Assembly: GCA_949358305.1 (NCBI GenBank)
Contig: OX442324.1
Span: 8,777,601-8,841,600 of the forward strand
Reading direction: 5' to 3'
From: Strigamia acuminata
Lineage: Eukaryota > Arthropoda > Chilopoda > Geophilomorpha > Linotaeniidae
Length of the DNA stretch: 64,000 nt
This document shows, piece by piece, positions 39,108 to 48,025 of this stretch; position 1 is the first letter of the stretch, and each line of letters opens with the position of its first letter. A program made the position numbers and the translations under genes. The notes beneath the pieces are model-generated. The model had not been told where the DNA came from and did no database searches. It saw only the letters and a program-made list of their open reading frames with translations.

Positions 39108-41912
39108 GTCGACCCGCTACAATCATGGGACGCCCTGCCGTCTACAGTCCCCACCAAGGGCAATATCTTCCGGTTAGCGATGCCAGAATTCATCCGGCTA
39201 GCGTATCCAGAGGAAGACACCGATGTCTGGGCCCTGAGATTACGCTACTCCCGAGCGATCGAAGAATACTTTGACCGATCGAGAACGCTGGTCGAATGTT
39301 TGCCCAGAAAAATGCGAGAGAGAGTGGGGCCACGGATTAATCCCGCCTTTAATCCGTCGAGCCCTATCTTTTCGGAGCTACTTCGAGCCCGGTATGGTGG
39401 TACCGAAGCGGACGAGCACACCGGCCTTCGGTGGCGCAACGCCGCAACGCCAGAAGAGCGGAGACGAATCGTCCGCGAGGAAATCGCTCACCTAGAGCGA
39501 ACGGCAACCAGTGCCGTAATACGAGTTTTGGAGCGGAATGGTTTCTCGACGGGAGAAATCAAAGAATGGTTACGAGAGGCCCGCGAAGACCGCCAAGCAA
39601 CACCGTGGGTGCCGCCCGTCGGCTTTATCGCCACTCAAGCCGAAATGTGGCAGCTGCATCGAGTCGGCATCCTTCAGAGCGGCACACGAGTCAGGAGGCT
39701 GAAGAGACAGGCCTCAAGCTCAAACGGCGGCCCCGCTCAGATTAGGCAGGCCCTCTCCACCGAGGAGAGCGGCCCGTCGACGAGTGGGACGCAACCCGGT
39801 CACTCGAGCAGTTCCGATTCAAGAACTCGAACGGTCGTCCAGTCGGGAGGCCTGCGCTCAGTTGTGATTGTACCCGCCTCATCCAACGAATTGCGACTGG
39901 ATCCAGAAGCCGGACCTTCCAACTCGTGGAGCGACCAGGTCGACGAACAGGAGAGACAAGCGGCTACCGCAGCCGCGCCCTCTCTCTTCCTAGTGCGCAC
40001 CGTCCGGCCGTCGGACGAAGAGTCGACCATGCTCGACCAAGCGGAACCCCCGTGTAAAATCCGAAGAGACTCGGTAACCCCTTCGTACGTCGAAACCGCC
40101 AACACTAGGCGCAACCGGAAGAGCAGAGCTCGCCGCAGGCAAAGGATGCAAACCCTGCTAGCGAAACTCGCCGCCGCCGAGAAGAGGCCGACCGCCGCCG
40201 GTAGTTCGGACTCGCCGAGAGCCGGGCCCGTAGCCGTGTCGTCCTCCGATCGGAAGAAGGGACCCGAAGGATGGTGCGAAACCATCGAAGAAAAAATGGA
40301 TCTGGACGAAGAGATGGAGCCGGAAAAGCCCATGTCCCGCAGAGAACTGGCAGAGGTGCTCACCAGCGCCTTCCGCGGATTCTCCGCAAACCGGCCGACG
40401 TCCTCCACAGACCGAACAGTAGCTGCGCCGCCCGCACCAACCTTCCATCCTGTCCAACAGAGCTGGCCGCCTCTCCTCGAGGCCCCACCACCAGCCCTAA
40501 CTAGATGGGCGCCCCCTGGAAACATGCGACCAGGCGAGGCGTTCCTAGAATACGTCCCGCACCAACCACCAGGACTGGCTCCCCCGCCCGTTCCTCCGCC
40601 AACTCAGGCACCGAGGCCGGCTCGTGACGCCATGTGGTACGAGGAGAAAGAGCGGGATGCCCGAAATCGACGAGAGGCAGCGAATCCCACCTTGGGAGAA
40701 CTACAGGCCCACCAGGCTGAATGTGAGCACCCCACTACCGCCGAACGGGCCTTGACGCAGGCTGACGCCGCTCAGACGGAGCACATCAATTGGGCGATAG
40801 CCCAAATGCGCAAACTATCCGCCACTTTTTCGGCAGATCCAAACCGCGCCCTGCCGCTCAGCCGAAGCAGCTTAAACGCCGAGGTAACACGCGTGATGTC
40901 CGAAATCCTGTCTCCCGCCCTCTTCCTGGACGGCCGACAGTCGATGGCCGCCTGGACCATAATCGACAGAGAGGGCGTCTTTCTGAACAGGGCCCTCTAC
41001 CAACTTTGGGCCGAGTTTACGCCAGCCGCGGCCAACCTCCGGTTCGAGTTGGCCCGCTCCATGGAAAACCCGAATTTCCAGTTCGCGAAGATGCGTTCGA
41101 TGGCGTTCCGCTACAACAACCCAGGAGTCCACCCGACGTTGCTACGAAAGGTCGCCGAAGAGGCGTCCGCTAAGGAGGAGGCCGTCCGCCCCATCGTGGT
41201 GGCCGAGACGGTTCCCCCCGAGCCTGCCGCCCGGAGTTATATCCCGACTCCAAAGCCTGTATTCCCGAAGGAGCGAAGGGCGAGCATGCGGCCAAAATTA
41301 ACCCCGAAGCGATCACGCAAGGGACCCCGGACTCCCCCGCTGCCGTCGCCCTCGCCGCCTTCGACGAGCATGGACACCCTGTCCTTGGAGGAAACCACTC
41401 CACCGCTGGAGATTCCGTTGCCACCGTCTCCGCCGCCTCTGCCTCCACCGGCACCTACGCCGACCCAGCTCTATCTACGACTGGAAGTAGAATATCCGAA
41501 TTTACAGATGTCGGAGACAACGCGCCGAGCGTTATTGGCCACTCACCGCCAAGGTGAATCGTTCCTACAATGGATGGCGAAGGAAATAAGGTTGACCAAC
41601 GACCCGATCCTTCATCAACGACTCCAGCGGGCTCACCGAGAGCCCCTCACACCGCCGGAATCGCATCGGATGCGTCGATGTCCCGGCCGCTTCCCCGCTT
41701 CGACCCAAATCTGGGTACATGAAAGAAGAAGCAGCACGGACGGACCTCCCGGCCACGCTCAATTCTTCATTAACGAATCGGAGAATCCAGCGAACCTGAC
41801 CACGTCGCTGCCCGATGGCCTTCCTCCGCCACCGCCAGCCGTTAATCTCCCAATCCTACGTCCCCGCGGAGGAAAGTTGCCCGCCATTGCGCTGAGGGAC
41901 CAGATAGGGTAA
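39108..41912 (+). CDS. Gypsy-B third gene, exon 2: large Pro/Arg/Glu-rich protein of unknown function
   Basis: Adds 934 residues to exon 1, about 974 in total. The frame can also be read from an ATG at 39090 inside the intron. N-terminal part (about 1-190) is globular-looking and Arg-rich (DVWALRLRYSRAIEEYF; EERRRIVREEIAHLERTA; VLERNGFSTGEIKEWLREA). The middle is Ser/Thr/Asp-rich and disordered. A Pro-rich segment (PPPVPPPTQAPRPARD) follows, then a helical, conserved-looking region (about 560-680, AQTEHINWAIAQMRKLSATF; LRFELARSMENPNFQFAKM), a second Pro-rich part and a C-terminal tail. There is no signal peptide, transmembrane segment or Cys pattern of an envelope protein. No family was recognised. 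The frame is intact over 2.8 kb and ends 36 bp before the 3' LTR, so it is an element gene. Confidence 0.72.
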   Translation, partial: VDPLQSWDALPSTVPTKGNIFRLAMPEFIRLAYPEEDTDVWALRLRYSRAIEEYFDRSRTLVECLPRKMRERVGPRINPAFNPSSPIFSELLRARYGGTEADEHTGLRWRNAATPEERRRIVREEIAHLERTATSAVIRVLERNGFSTGEIKEWLREAREDRQATPWVPPVGFIATQAEMWQLHRVGILQSGTRVRRLKRQASSSNGGPAQIRQALSTEESGPSTSGTQPGHSSSSDSRTRTVVQSGGLRSVVIVPASSNELRLDPEAGPSNSWSDQVDEQERQAATAAAPSLFLVRTVRPSDEESTMLDQAEPPCKIRRDSVTPSYVETANTRRNRKSRARRRQRMQTLLAKLAAAEKRPTAAGSSDSPRAGPVAVSSSDRKKGPEGWCETIEEKMDLDEEMEPEKPMSRRELAEVLTSAFRGFSANRPTSSTDRTVAAPPAPTFHPVQQSWPPLLEAPPPALTRWAPPGNMRPGEAFLEYVPHQPPGLAPPPVPPPTQAPRPARDAMWYEEKERDARNRREAANPTLGELQAHQAECEHPTTAERALTQADAAQTEHINWAIAQMRKLSATFSADPNRALPLSRSSLNAEVTRVMSEILSPALFLDGRQSMAAWTIIDREGVFLNRALYQLWAEFTPAAANLRFELARSMENPNFQFAKMRSMAFRYNNPGVHPTLLRKVAEEASAKEEAVRPIVVAETVPPEPAARSYIPTPKPVFPKERRASMRPKLTPKRSRKGPRTPPLPSPSPPSTSMDTLSLEETTPPLEIPLPPSPPPLPPPAPTPTQLYLRLEVEYPNLQMSETTRRALLATHRQGESFLQWMAKEIRLTNDPILHQRLQRAHREPLTPPESHRMRRCPGRFPASTQIWVHERRSSTDGPPGHAQFFINESENPANLTTSLPDGLPPPPPAVNLPILRPRGGKLPAIALRDQIG

Positions 41913-41932
41913 TCGCCCCGATCGATGATCGA

Positions 41933-41948
41933 AGCTGAGGGAGGGACG
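41933..41948 (+). promoter_or_regulatory. Gypsy-B polypurine tract
   Basis: GAGGGAGGGACG immediately precedes the 3' LTR and is the expected plus-strand primer. Confidence 0.8.
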
Positions 41949-42765
41949 TGTGGTGACCCTGCGGGTGGTCGCCCCTCCAGTGGGCGCCATCCGCATGAGT
42001 CACTAGGAAAGGTCAGTTCCCTCGCGTTGGCTCCGCCTTCCCCCCTGGGAAGCGCGTGCCCCGAGGGGGTGAGGTGACGCGTGGCCGGCCCCCATTGGCC
42101 GAGCCAGGCCCCTCACCCTGGCCTATATCAGGTAGAGTTTCGCGCCCTACAAGCAGAACTTACACAAACGACACCAAGAACACAGCAACTACCTCACCGT
42201 CAGGCCAACTCCACCAAAAGTTAGGATTGATCGAGGACCGCTGATTCCAGTGCAACTGTAACTCTCACGAATTTACACTGTGTGTTATTTCCCTGCGAAA
42301 GCAGGAAAATAACCCTTGTGGATTCACACCGAATAATCGACCCACGATTATTTTCATTGCGAAGTGTCCGAGTGCCCTGTAAGAAACTCCACGTTTCTGG
42401 ACGGAGCCTTGCGACGCTAAAACCAACCCCTAGACAACAGGCACGGATAGAAGACTCGAAAGAGCATTCCACCGCGTCCGTGAACGACGAATCCGTGACG
42501 AATTTACGACAACTCGAGACGCCGCCTTTGTTCCGCCGACCACGCGGAACCGACGACGCCATCTTGAGAAATCCTTTGTTCGACTCTGACCTAGTCGACT
42601 CTAGTTTTATACTGAGTGTATTTTAAGGCTTACGCCTATTGAATAAACCTGTTTGTTCATTTACATATACTTAGTATTCATTTGGGTAATTTACATATTT
42701 AGTAGAATCACAGGTAAAGTAATACACGTTAGCTCATTAAACCTATCACCAGGTAAGACGCGACA
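41949..42765 (+). repeat. Gypsy-B 3' LTR (817 bp)
   Basis: Near-identical to 29906-30722 with the same length, followed by GGTC, the second copy of the target duplication. Includes the CGCCATCTTG motif at 42557-42566. Confidence 0.95.
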
Positions 42766-44258
42766 GGTCTTCCTTTATCACGACCTGACTTCCTCGTATA
42801 CTCAAATCTTTGCCACTCATCAATATTCAGGGGCAACAGCTGTTGTCCCCCAACATCCCCCGGGCCCCCTCTAATGTTCTTAGTAACCCGTACGGCCTGC
42901 TCATACTCTTCTTCATCTTCCGACTGTGTCGGGCTCTCCTCTGCAGGCGCTTCTGCCGTTCTCGGCTTCAATGTGGGTTTGGGGGTCGTGGGTAATGGCG
43001 GTTTCGCCGGTTTTGTCGGTAAAACCCCTCCAATAGGGGCTTCTCTCTCTACCTGTTGAACAGGTGCTCGCTGCGCAATTTCTTGCGCTACCTGCTGGGC
43101 AGGTTCCACTTTGGGTGCCTGTCGCACAATTTCTTGCCCTGCCTGTTTGCCAGGCTCAACTATAGGAGCTTGCTGCACAATTTCTTTCACCGGCTCGAGT
43201 TTAGCCGCTGGTGGGGGCACTTTAATTGCCCTCGGGGGTGACGGAGGTGGTGTCGCCACCACACTCTCCTCGTCCGACTCAAAACCGTCTTGCGCGGTGT
43301 ATATGAAATCTCCATTCCATTCCGTTCCTACCCCCTCTGATTTCTTAAACACCTCCTCATTATAGACTTTATCGTTCCAATATTCTTCCTCAATAATTTT
43401 GACGTGTTTTGAACTAATGACACGCCTATTTTTATGGTCCCAGATCCGGTAACCCGTGGTATTAGTACCGTATCCTACAAGGGCCCCAGCCCATGCCCTT
43501 TCTTGTAATTTGCCTTGTCTAACTTGGGCCGGGATGTGTACATAGGTCTTCGAGCCTATGCAACGCAAGTGTCTCACGGACAGCTTCTTGCCCCAAAACA
43601 CATTATACGGGGCTTTGGAATTTAACTTGGGATGGGGGAACCTATTTTTCAGGTACACTATAGTGCAGACTAATTCCGCCCATAAATAACTCGGAAAATC
43701 ATTTTCCAGCATCATCGCTCGTGCACCTTCTAGTATCGTTCGGTTGGCTCTTTCAGCCACCGAATTGGACTCTGGGGAATAAGGATTGGTTCTTTCGCAT
43801 TTAATGCCTTCCTTCTGGGCATATATGTCCCACACCCTTGACGTGAATTCCCCTCCGTTGTCCGTTCGTATGCGCTTAACTTTCCGTGACGTCATTCTCT
43901 CGATTTCCCGCTGCCAGGGCTCAAAATGTGCTAATACATCGCCCTTTCTTTTCATTATTCGAATCCACATATAACGTGAATAGTCGTCAATAATAATTAA
44001 ATAATAGCGGCCCCCGCCTAACGAGCTTCCCTGCGAGGCGCCCCAAACGTCCATGTGGACTAGCTCTAGAGGTCCACTTGTGGAAATCTCCCCTATCGGT
44101 GTGAAGCTAGCTCTAGTGAGCTTTCCCCTAATACAGTGCTCACACTTGCCCATATCTTTATTGGCTAGCTTTACTCCACATATGTCGGTGGACCTCGACA
44201 TTGACACGATCCCATTCGTGTTCAAATGGCCGAATCTCCCATGCCAAAACTCCATGTC
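42766..44258 (-). pseudogene. pol: Copia-B pol: integrase (before Gypsy-B)
   Basis: Copia integrase. The GAG-pre-integrase zinc finger reads FWHGRFGHLNTNG with CEHC, the core LVHMDVWGASQ and IIIDDYSRYMW (first Asp), IRTDNGGEFTS (second Asp), and NSVAERANRTI (Glu). A long Pro/Ala/Val/Gln-rich linker follows, with repeats of the type EIVQQAP, up to GRDKGRP at the Gypsy-B insertion point. The frame is preceded by a TAA at 44259-44261. The upstream protease segment is in the same frame, so this is a nonsense break in an otherwise continuous gag-pol. Confidence 0.9.
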
Positions 44259-45314
44259 TTATGGCTTGTCGTTGTAGACTCGTTGTCCAGCCATTTCTTG
44301 CTGTTGTCGACCACCATTCCCATTACTAACATTGTTAACCAACAACCCCCTCTCACTCAAACTCTTTTTGTGTGCGCCCGACTGCAAAACGTCGCTATAA
44401 TTGCGCAAATCGCCATTTTCGTTATTATTAACGCTGGTTTCGGGTTTGGTTAGTTCGCTCTTATGACTAGTATGGGTTAGTAACTGTACATTTCCACCAG
44501 TGCTCTGGTTATCTGCCGCAAGCGCATCCTGTTGCGCAGGAATTGCACTTTCGTTCACATTTGGTAAAATCACTTTACAATTAGTTTTATACATTCTGTC
44601 GCTTTGCCGTGTTGCTCGTAAAATCGGCTGCGTAATCCTGTTTTTGAAGGAGACCAACTTTCCTTCAGCAATGCGGGTTACATACCCGGCCTCATCAATT
44701 CTGCCTAGACTCATTAAATTCCTCACAAAATTCGGGGCATAATATACATTCCTCAATGTAACAAACCCGCCAGGCACTTTTTCACCTGAATCTAATCTTA
44801 AGTCCCCCACTCCTGCTATTTTAGAGGACCCTTCCCCTAAATGAACGTTAATGTTCGTTAAAGGCCTATAATTGATGAGCCCATCTTTGCTGAAAGTGAA
44901 GTGATCCGTCGCCCCGGTATCAACATACCAGGCGGGATCCGGCGCTCCGCTCGTCACATATGAGCGTAATGGCAAATTATTTTGCCTTTGACTTTCGTCC
45001 ATCGACACGTAGAATAGAATTGGATTCTCCCCCGATGCCTCGGTCAGGTTGGCTTTCCTGCCACGACCCCGAGCTCTGCCTCTGCCCCGTGCCCTGCGCT
45101 GGCTAAAGTCCGTTTGTGCACCTCCTTGGGGTTTGGGCGACGGGCAGTCGCGGGCAAAGTGTCCAGTACCTCCACAGCCGTAGCAGGTCCCTGGTTTGAA
45201 ATTAGCATTCCTTGGCGCCGTTGACCATTGCTGTTGCTGTTTGCCAGTTGCAAACGCACCTGAACCCGTTGGTTCTGCGCCATAAGCAGTGCTCTGCTGA
45301 TGAATGCGATCGTA
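44259..45314 (-). pseudogene. Copia-B zinc knuckle and protease region
   Basis: Same frame as the flanking segments, between an in-frame TAG (45315-45317) and TAA (44259-44261). It includes a CCHC knuckle CYGCGGTGHFARDC (about 45180), an Arg/Gly-rich basic stretch, and an aspartic protease WYVDTGATDHFT (about 44930), followed by a region ending in an Asn/Ser-rich linker. The protease cleaves the Copia polyprotein. Confidence 0.85.
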
Positions 45315-45905
45315 CTAGCTTAAAAGTCTCTCACTAACGTTCTTAGTCGTAAACTCAGTGTCCTCCCAGTGGTACACCGCCTGCTTAAGGTTTTCATACT
45401 CCGCGCCGAGAAAATCGAGGTATTGAAACGCAATATCCTCGTCAGAGACAGTGACTTTAACGTTTTGCAGGTCCGCTGCCGCCCGGTTAACGCGGGAAAT
45501 AAAAACTACCATTTGTTCATTCGCTCCAAGCCGCATTTGGAGGAAATCGCGTCGGAGTCGGGCTTTCCTGGCCCTCGTAGCAGGCTGGTAAGCAGCCTGC
45601 AGTGCATCCCAGCACTCTTTAGCTGTGGTATGCGCCGTTGCCACAAGCTGCTGCGCCTCGTTGCAGCTCAGACAAATAGTGGATAGCGCCTTATTTTCTC
45701 TAATGTTATATTCCCTTATCTCCTTTGCCGTGGCTGTGGGCTCCAACGCCGGCTCCTTTCCGGTGACGTGCGTCCACGTCCCTTCTCGTTGCAATATGAG
45801 CCGAGCCTGCACGCTCCAAGCTTCATAGTTAGTTCCGTCGAGCATTTTAATCGACGGCCCAAATAGTTTCATGAATTCATCCTTTCCGTGGGCCATTTTT
45901 GCCAA
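45315..45905 (-). pseudogene. gag: Copia-B gag (N-terminal capsid part)
   Basis: A 196-residue segment starting at the ATG (45905) that follows the leader. The Copia gag module is typical: KMLDGTNYEAWSVQARLIL (about 20-38), AKECWDALQAAYQPATRARK (about 93-112), ISRVNRAAADLQNV and NLKQAVYHW. It ends at an in-frame TAG; gag continues in frame beyond. This is the normal gag that Copia-A lacks. Confidence 0.88.
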
Positions 45906-47066
45906 TATGTTGCACTAAACTGTAGCACAAACACACACAAATCACTAAATAAACACTTTGGCAAATCACACCAAAACACAATTTTCCCCAACCAAAATGA
46001 AGGAGAAACAATAACAATCCACCCTGGACTAATCTCACTAAGTGAGATGAAAAACTCCGACACAGTATTTCCCAAGTTCCGACCGGTGCACCTGGGCCCG
46101 CGGGACACTTGGTGGCCAGAAATAGCCTGTGTGGAAATAGGATTCCGCTACGCGACTGCGTAAAGGGCGGAAAACAGTCTAAATGACCCCAAAACAAAAC
46201 CTTAAATTCTATACAAAGGTAATTTCGACCCAAATAAATTATCAAACACAATAATCGCTGTGAAGATGACTTCCGTGTTGTCTTCACTGCTGAAATCCGT
46301 TGTCTTTCACTCGTGCACCTGGCACGAGGCTTAACCGGTCCCTCCGATGCGCGAATACACTTCACGTGCAAATTCGCGATGCGTTTCGGCTCGTCGCACG
46401 AAACGCGTCCAAAACGTGACAATGTCGATCCTAATCGACTCGTACGGCTTCTCTACGTGTTGTACGAACGTTGGACGTTCGTATCCAGCTCGGAATAGGC
46501 GAGCGACGTCTCCAATACGTTGCGGAAATCTGTCTCGATCGCCGCCGACGAAAAACGCTTCGTTTTCGCCCAAAAACTGTCCAAATCGACTTGAAACCAC
46601 TTCCAATCGATTCCTGGGGTCTGGTTCTGGTCCCACGTCGTCAATTCCAACGTCGGGATCCACTCGTTGGCTCGAAAACAACTCGAGTACGGCCTCAAAC
46701 ACTCGTCGCACTGGGCGCCGCCATTTTGGAATGACGCGTCATCATGCGAATCAAAAACGAGAAAAATGGCTTGTAATACGCCGAAATAATTTGAAATAGT
46801 ACTTCACTGTGTTCCTGCAGTTCTTAGAACTGATCCTACGGTGGTTGCACACCGTTTCCAGGCGAAATCCGTCGAAATCGCTCGATGCTGCTTCGGGTCG
46901 CGATTCGTTGGCTTCGCTGCTTAACGAAACTCGCTCGTCTGGTCGGAATATCGTCGCTCTCGTGCTGCCCGCCGCTCCGGTACCGCTCGTCGACGCGCAC
47001 AAGACGTTCCTGGCCAGAATTTCGTCGCGAATCCGAAAATCAACGTTTAAACAACGTTGCACTCAC
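45906..47066 (-). other. Copia-B leader
   Basis: About 1.16 kb between primer site and gag, homologous to the Copia-A leader. Minus-strand frames at 46751-47062 and 46453-46698 resemble parts of the Copia-A leader frame (CNHRRISSKNCRN against WNHRGISCLDCRN; WIPTLELTTWDQ against WIPALEIATWDH). Contains CCAAAATGGCGGCGCC (about 46714-46729). Confidence 0.7.
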
Positions 47067-47086
47067 CAAACCATCCTCTGCTACCA
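47067..47086 (-). promoter_or_regulatory. Copia-B primer-binding site, initiator tRNA-Met
   Basis: Minus-strand TGGTAGCAGAGGATGGTTTG begins one base after the LTR. Its first 19 bases match the complement of the animal initiator tRNA-Met 3' end. Confidence 0.88.
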
Positions 47087-47087
47087 A

Positions 47088-47538
47088 TGTCAATCTATAA
47101 ACCGTAGGTGAGTGCATGTGTGGAAGCAAACCAGCATCTTTACTTTTTGCAAAGCCATCTAACCATGGAGGCCGCCATCTTTAATGCCAAACAGTAAGTG
47201 ATCAAGTGATACATGGGTTAGAGGCTAACTGCCAACCAACTAACAGTAGAACAAATCATCCACACAGTGGTTGATTTGTTCTTTACAAACAAAACATCAA
47301 CTGAATACAATTCCAGTATTCACACTGGATAAAAACCGGGGCAAACTAATAGATAAACTAAAAACCCAAGCAGACGACAGTCTGGATAACACTGCAAAAC
47401 ATGTGTTGATTGAATTTGCAAGACAATCAACACTCGACCTCGAGACATAACACAATGCTAAACAGAAACGCGCCATTGCCGCACTAATTCGGAAAGGTGC
47501 GACGTATCACACCATGTGACGGATCCAAAATCCCAACA
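47088..47538 (-). repeat. Copia-B 5' LTR (451 bp)
   Basis: Same length as the 3' LTR. Differences seen: ATGTGTGG versus ATGTATGG, and ACATCAAC versus ACATTAAC. Followed on the right by AGTGA, the second target duplication copy. Confidence 0.95.
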
Positions 47539-47543
47539 AGTGA

Positions 47544-48025
47544 AAGGTGGTGACCCCCTTAACGGCAATAGTCGGCACAATAGAGATGCAAATAGATTTG
47601 CAAAAATGGAATTTTCGAACTGGGTTCGAAATAGAAAGAGAGAGGGGGATCCGAATAAAATTGGTCCTTTGAAGGAGATTTCAGGGAAATCTAAAAGGGG
47701 TTTAAGTAACCAAAGGTCGAGAATAGGAATTAAGCAAAAAGATCCCTTGAATTCTGATGTTAAAAATCAGAAAAAGAATTCCGAAAATGTTACAAAGCAG
47801 AAAGAAAAGTTTAACGAGGACTGGGTCCTTCCATTCTCATTGTGGCGTACCCGGATGGGGTATTTGAATGAAGAAAGTGTTTATGCCATGAATGGATCAC
47901 AAAGTGTGTTTGGTGTCCGATTAGAAGACACGGGGACCACTCCTATAACAGGGGATTTTGCAAATACAGATATTTGCCCAACACACGGAGATAATGATAA
48001 GAAAGCTTTGGAGCTATACATTTGA
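47544..48025 (+). CDS. Copia-A ORF1, 3' part, with relic of the GAG-pre-integrase domain
   Basis: Continues ORF1 in frame from 27658. Lys/Asn-rich, then LPFSLWRTRMGYLNEESVY, which aligns with the pre-integrase motif of Copia-B (FWHGRFGHLNTNG) but has Arg and Tyr in place of the two zinc-binding His. No CxxC pair follows. It ends at a TGA (48023-48025) within ALELYI, at the place where Copia integrases read LELVHMDVWG. ORF2 begins there in the -1 frame. Confidence 0.65.

Larger units (their letters stand above)
29906..42765 (+). mobile_element. Gypsy-B: 12.9-kb Gypsy element with gag, pol and a third spliced gene
   Basis: LTRs of 817 bp (TGTGGTGACC...ACGCGACA) flanked by the 4-bp duplication GGTC (29902-29905 and 42766-42769), inserted in Copia-B pol. 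Order: LTR, primer site, gag, pol in the -1 frame, a 400-bp non-coding gap, a two-exon third ORF, polypurine tract, LTR. All pol catalytic residues are present and no nonsense break is seen, so the copy may be active. It is far longer than most Gypsy elements because of the large gag and the third gene. Only three LTR differences were seen. Confidence 0.95.
27659..47538 (-). mobile_element. Copia-B: gag-pol Copia element (7.0 kb without Gypsy-B) nested in Copia-A
   Basis: Bounded by 451-bp LTRs and the duplication AGTGA (27654-27658 and 47539-47543). Oriented on the minus strand: 5' LTR 47088-47538, primer site, leader, gag-pol in one frame, 3' LTR 27659-28109. Gypsy-B (29906-42765) sits in the pol region. 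The gag-pol frame carries two in-frame stops (45315 and 44259) but all catalytic motifs remain. LTRs differ at two positions by eye, so insertion is recent. Confidence 0.93.

Noticed and set aside
29906-42765. Frame-preserving insertion of Gypsy-B in Copia-B pol as an intein-like or exapted arrangement
   Set aside because: The insert plus duplication is 12,864 bp, a multiple of three, but it is full of stops for the host frame and has normal LTR element structure. The phase match is chance.
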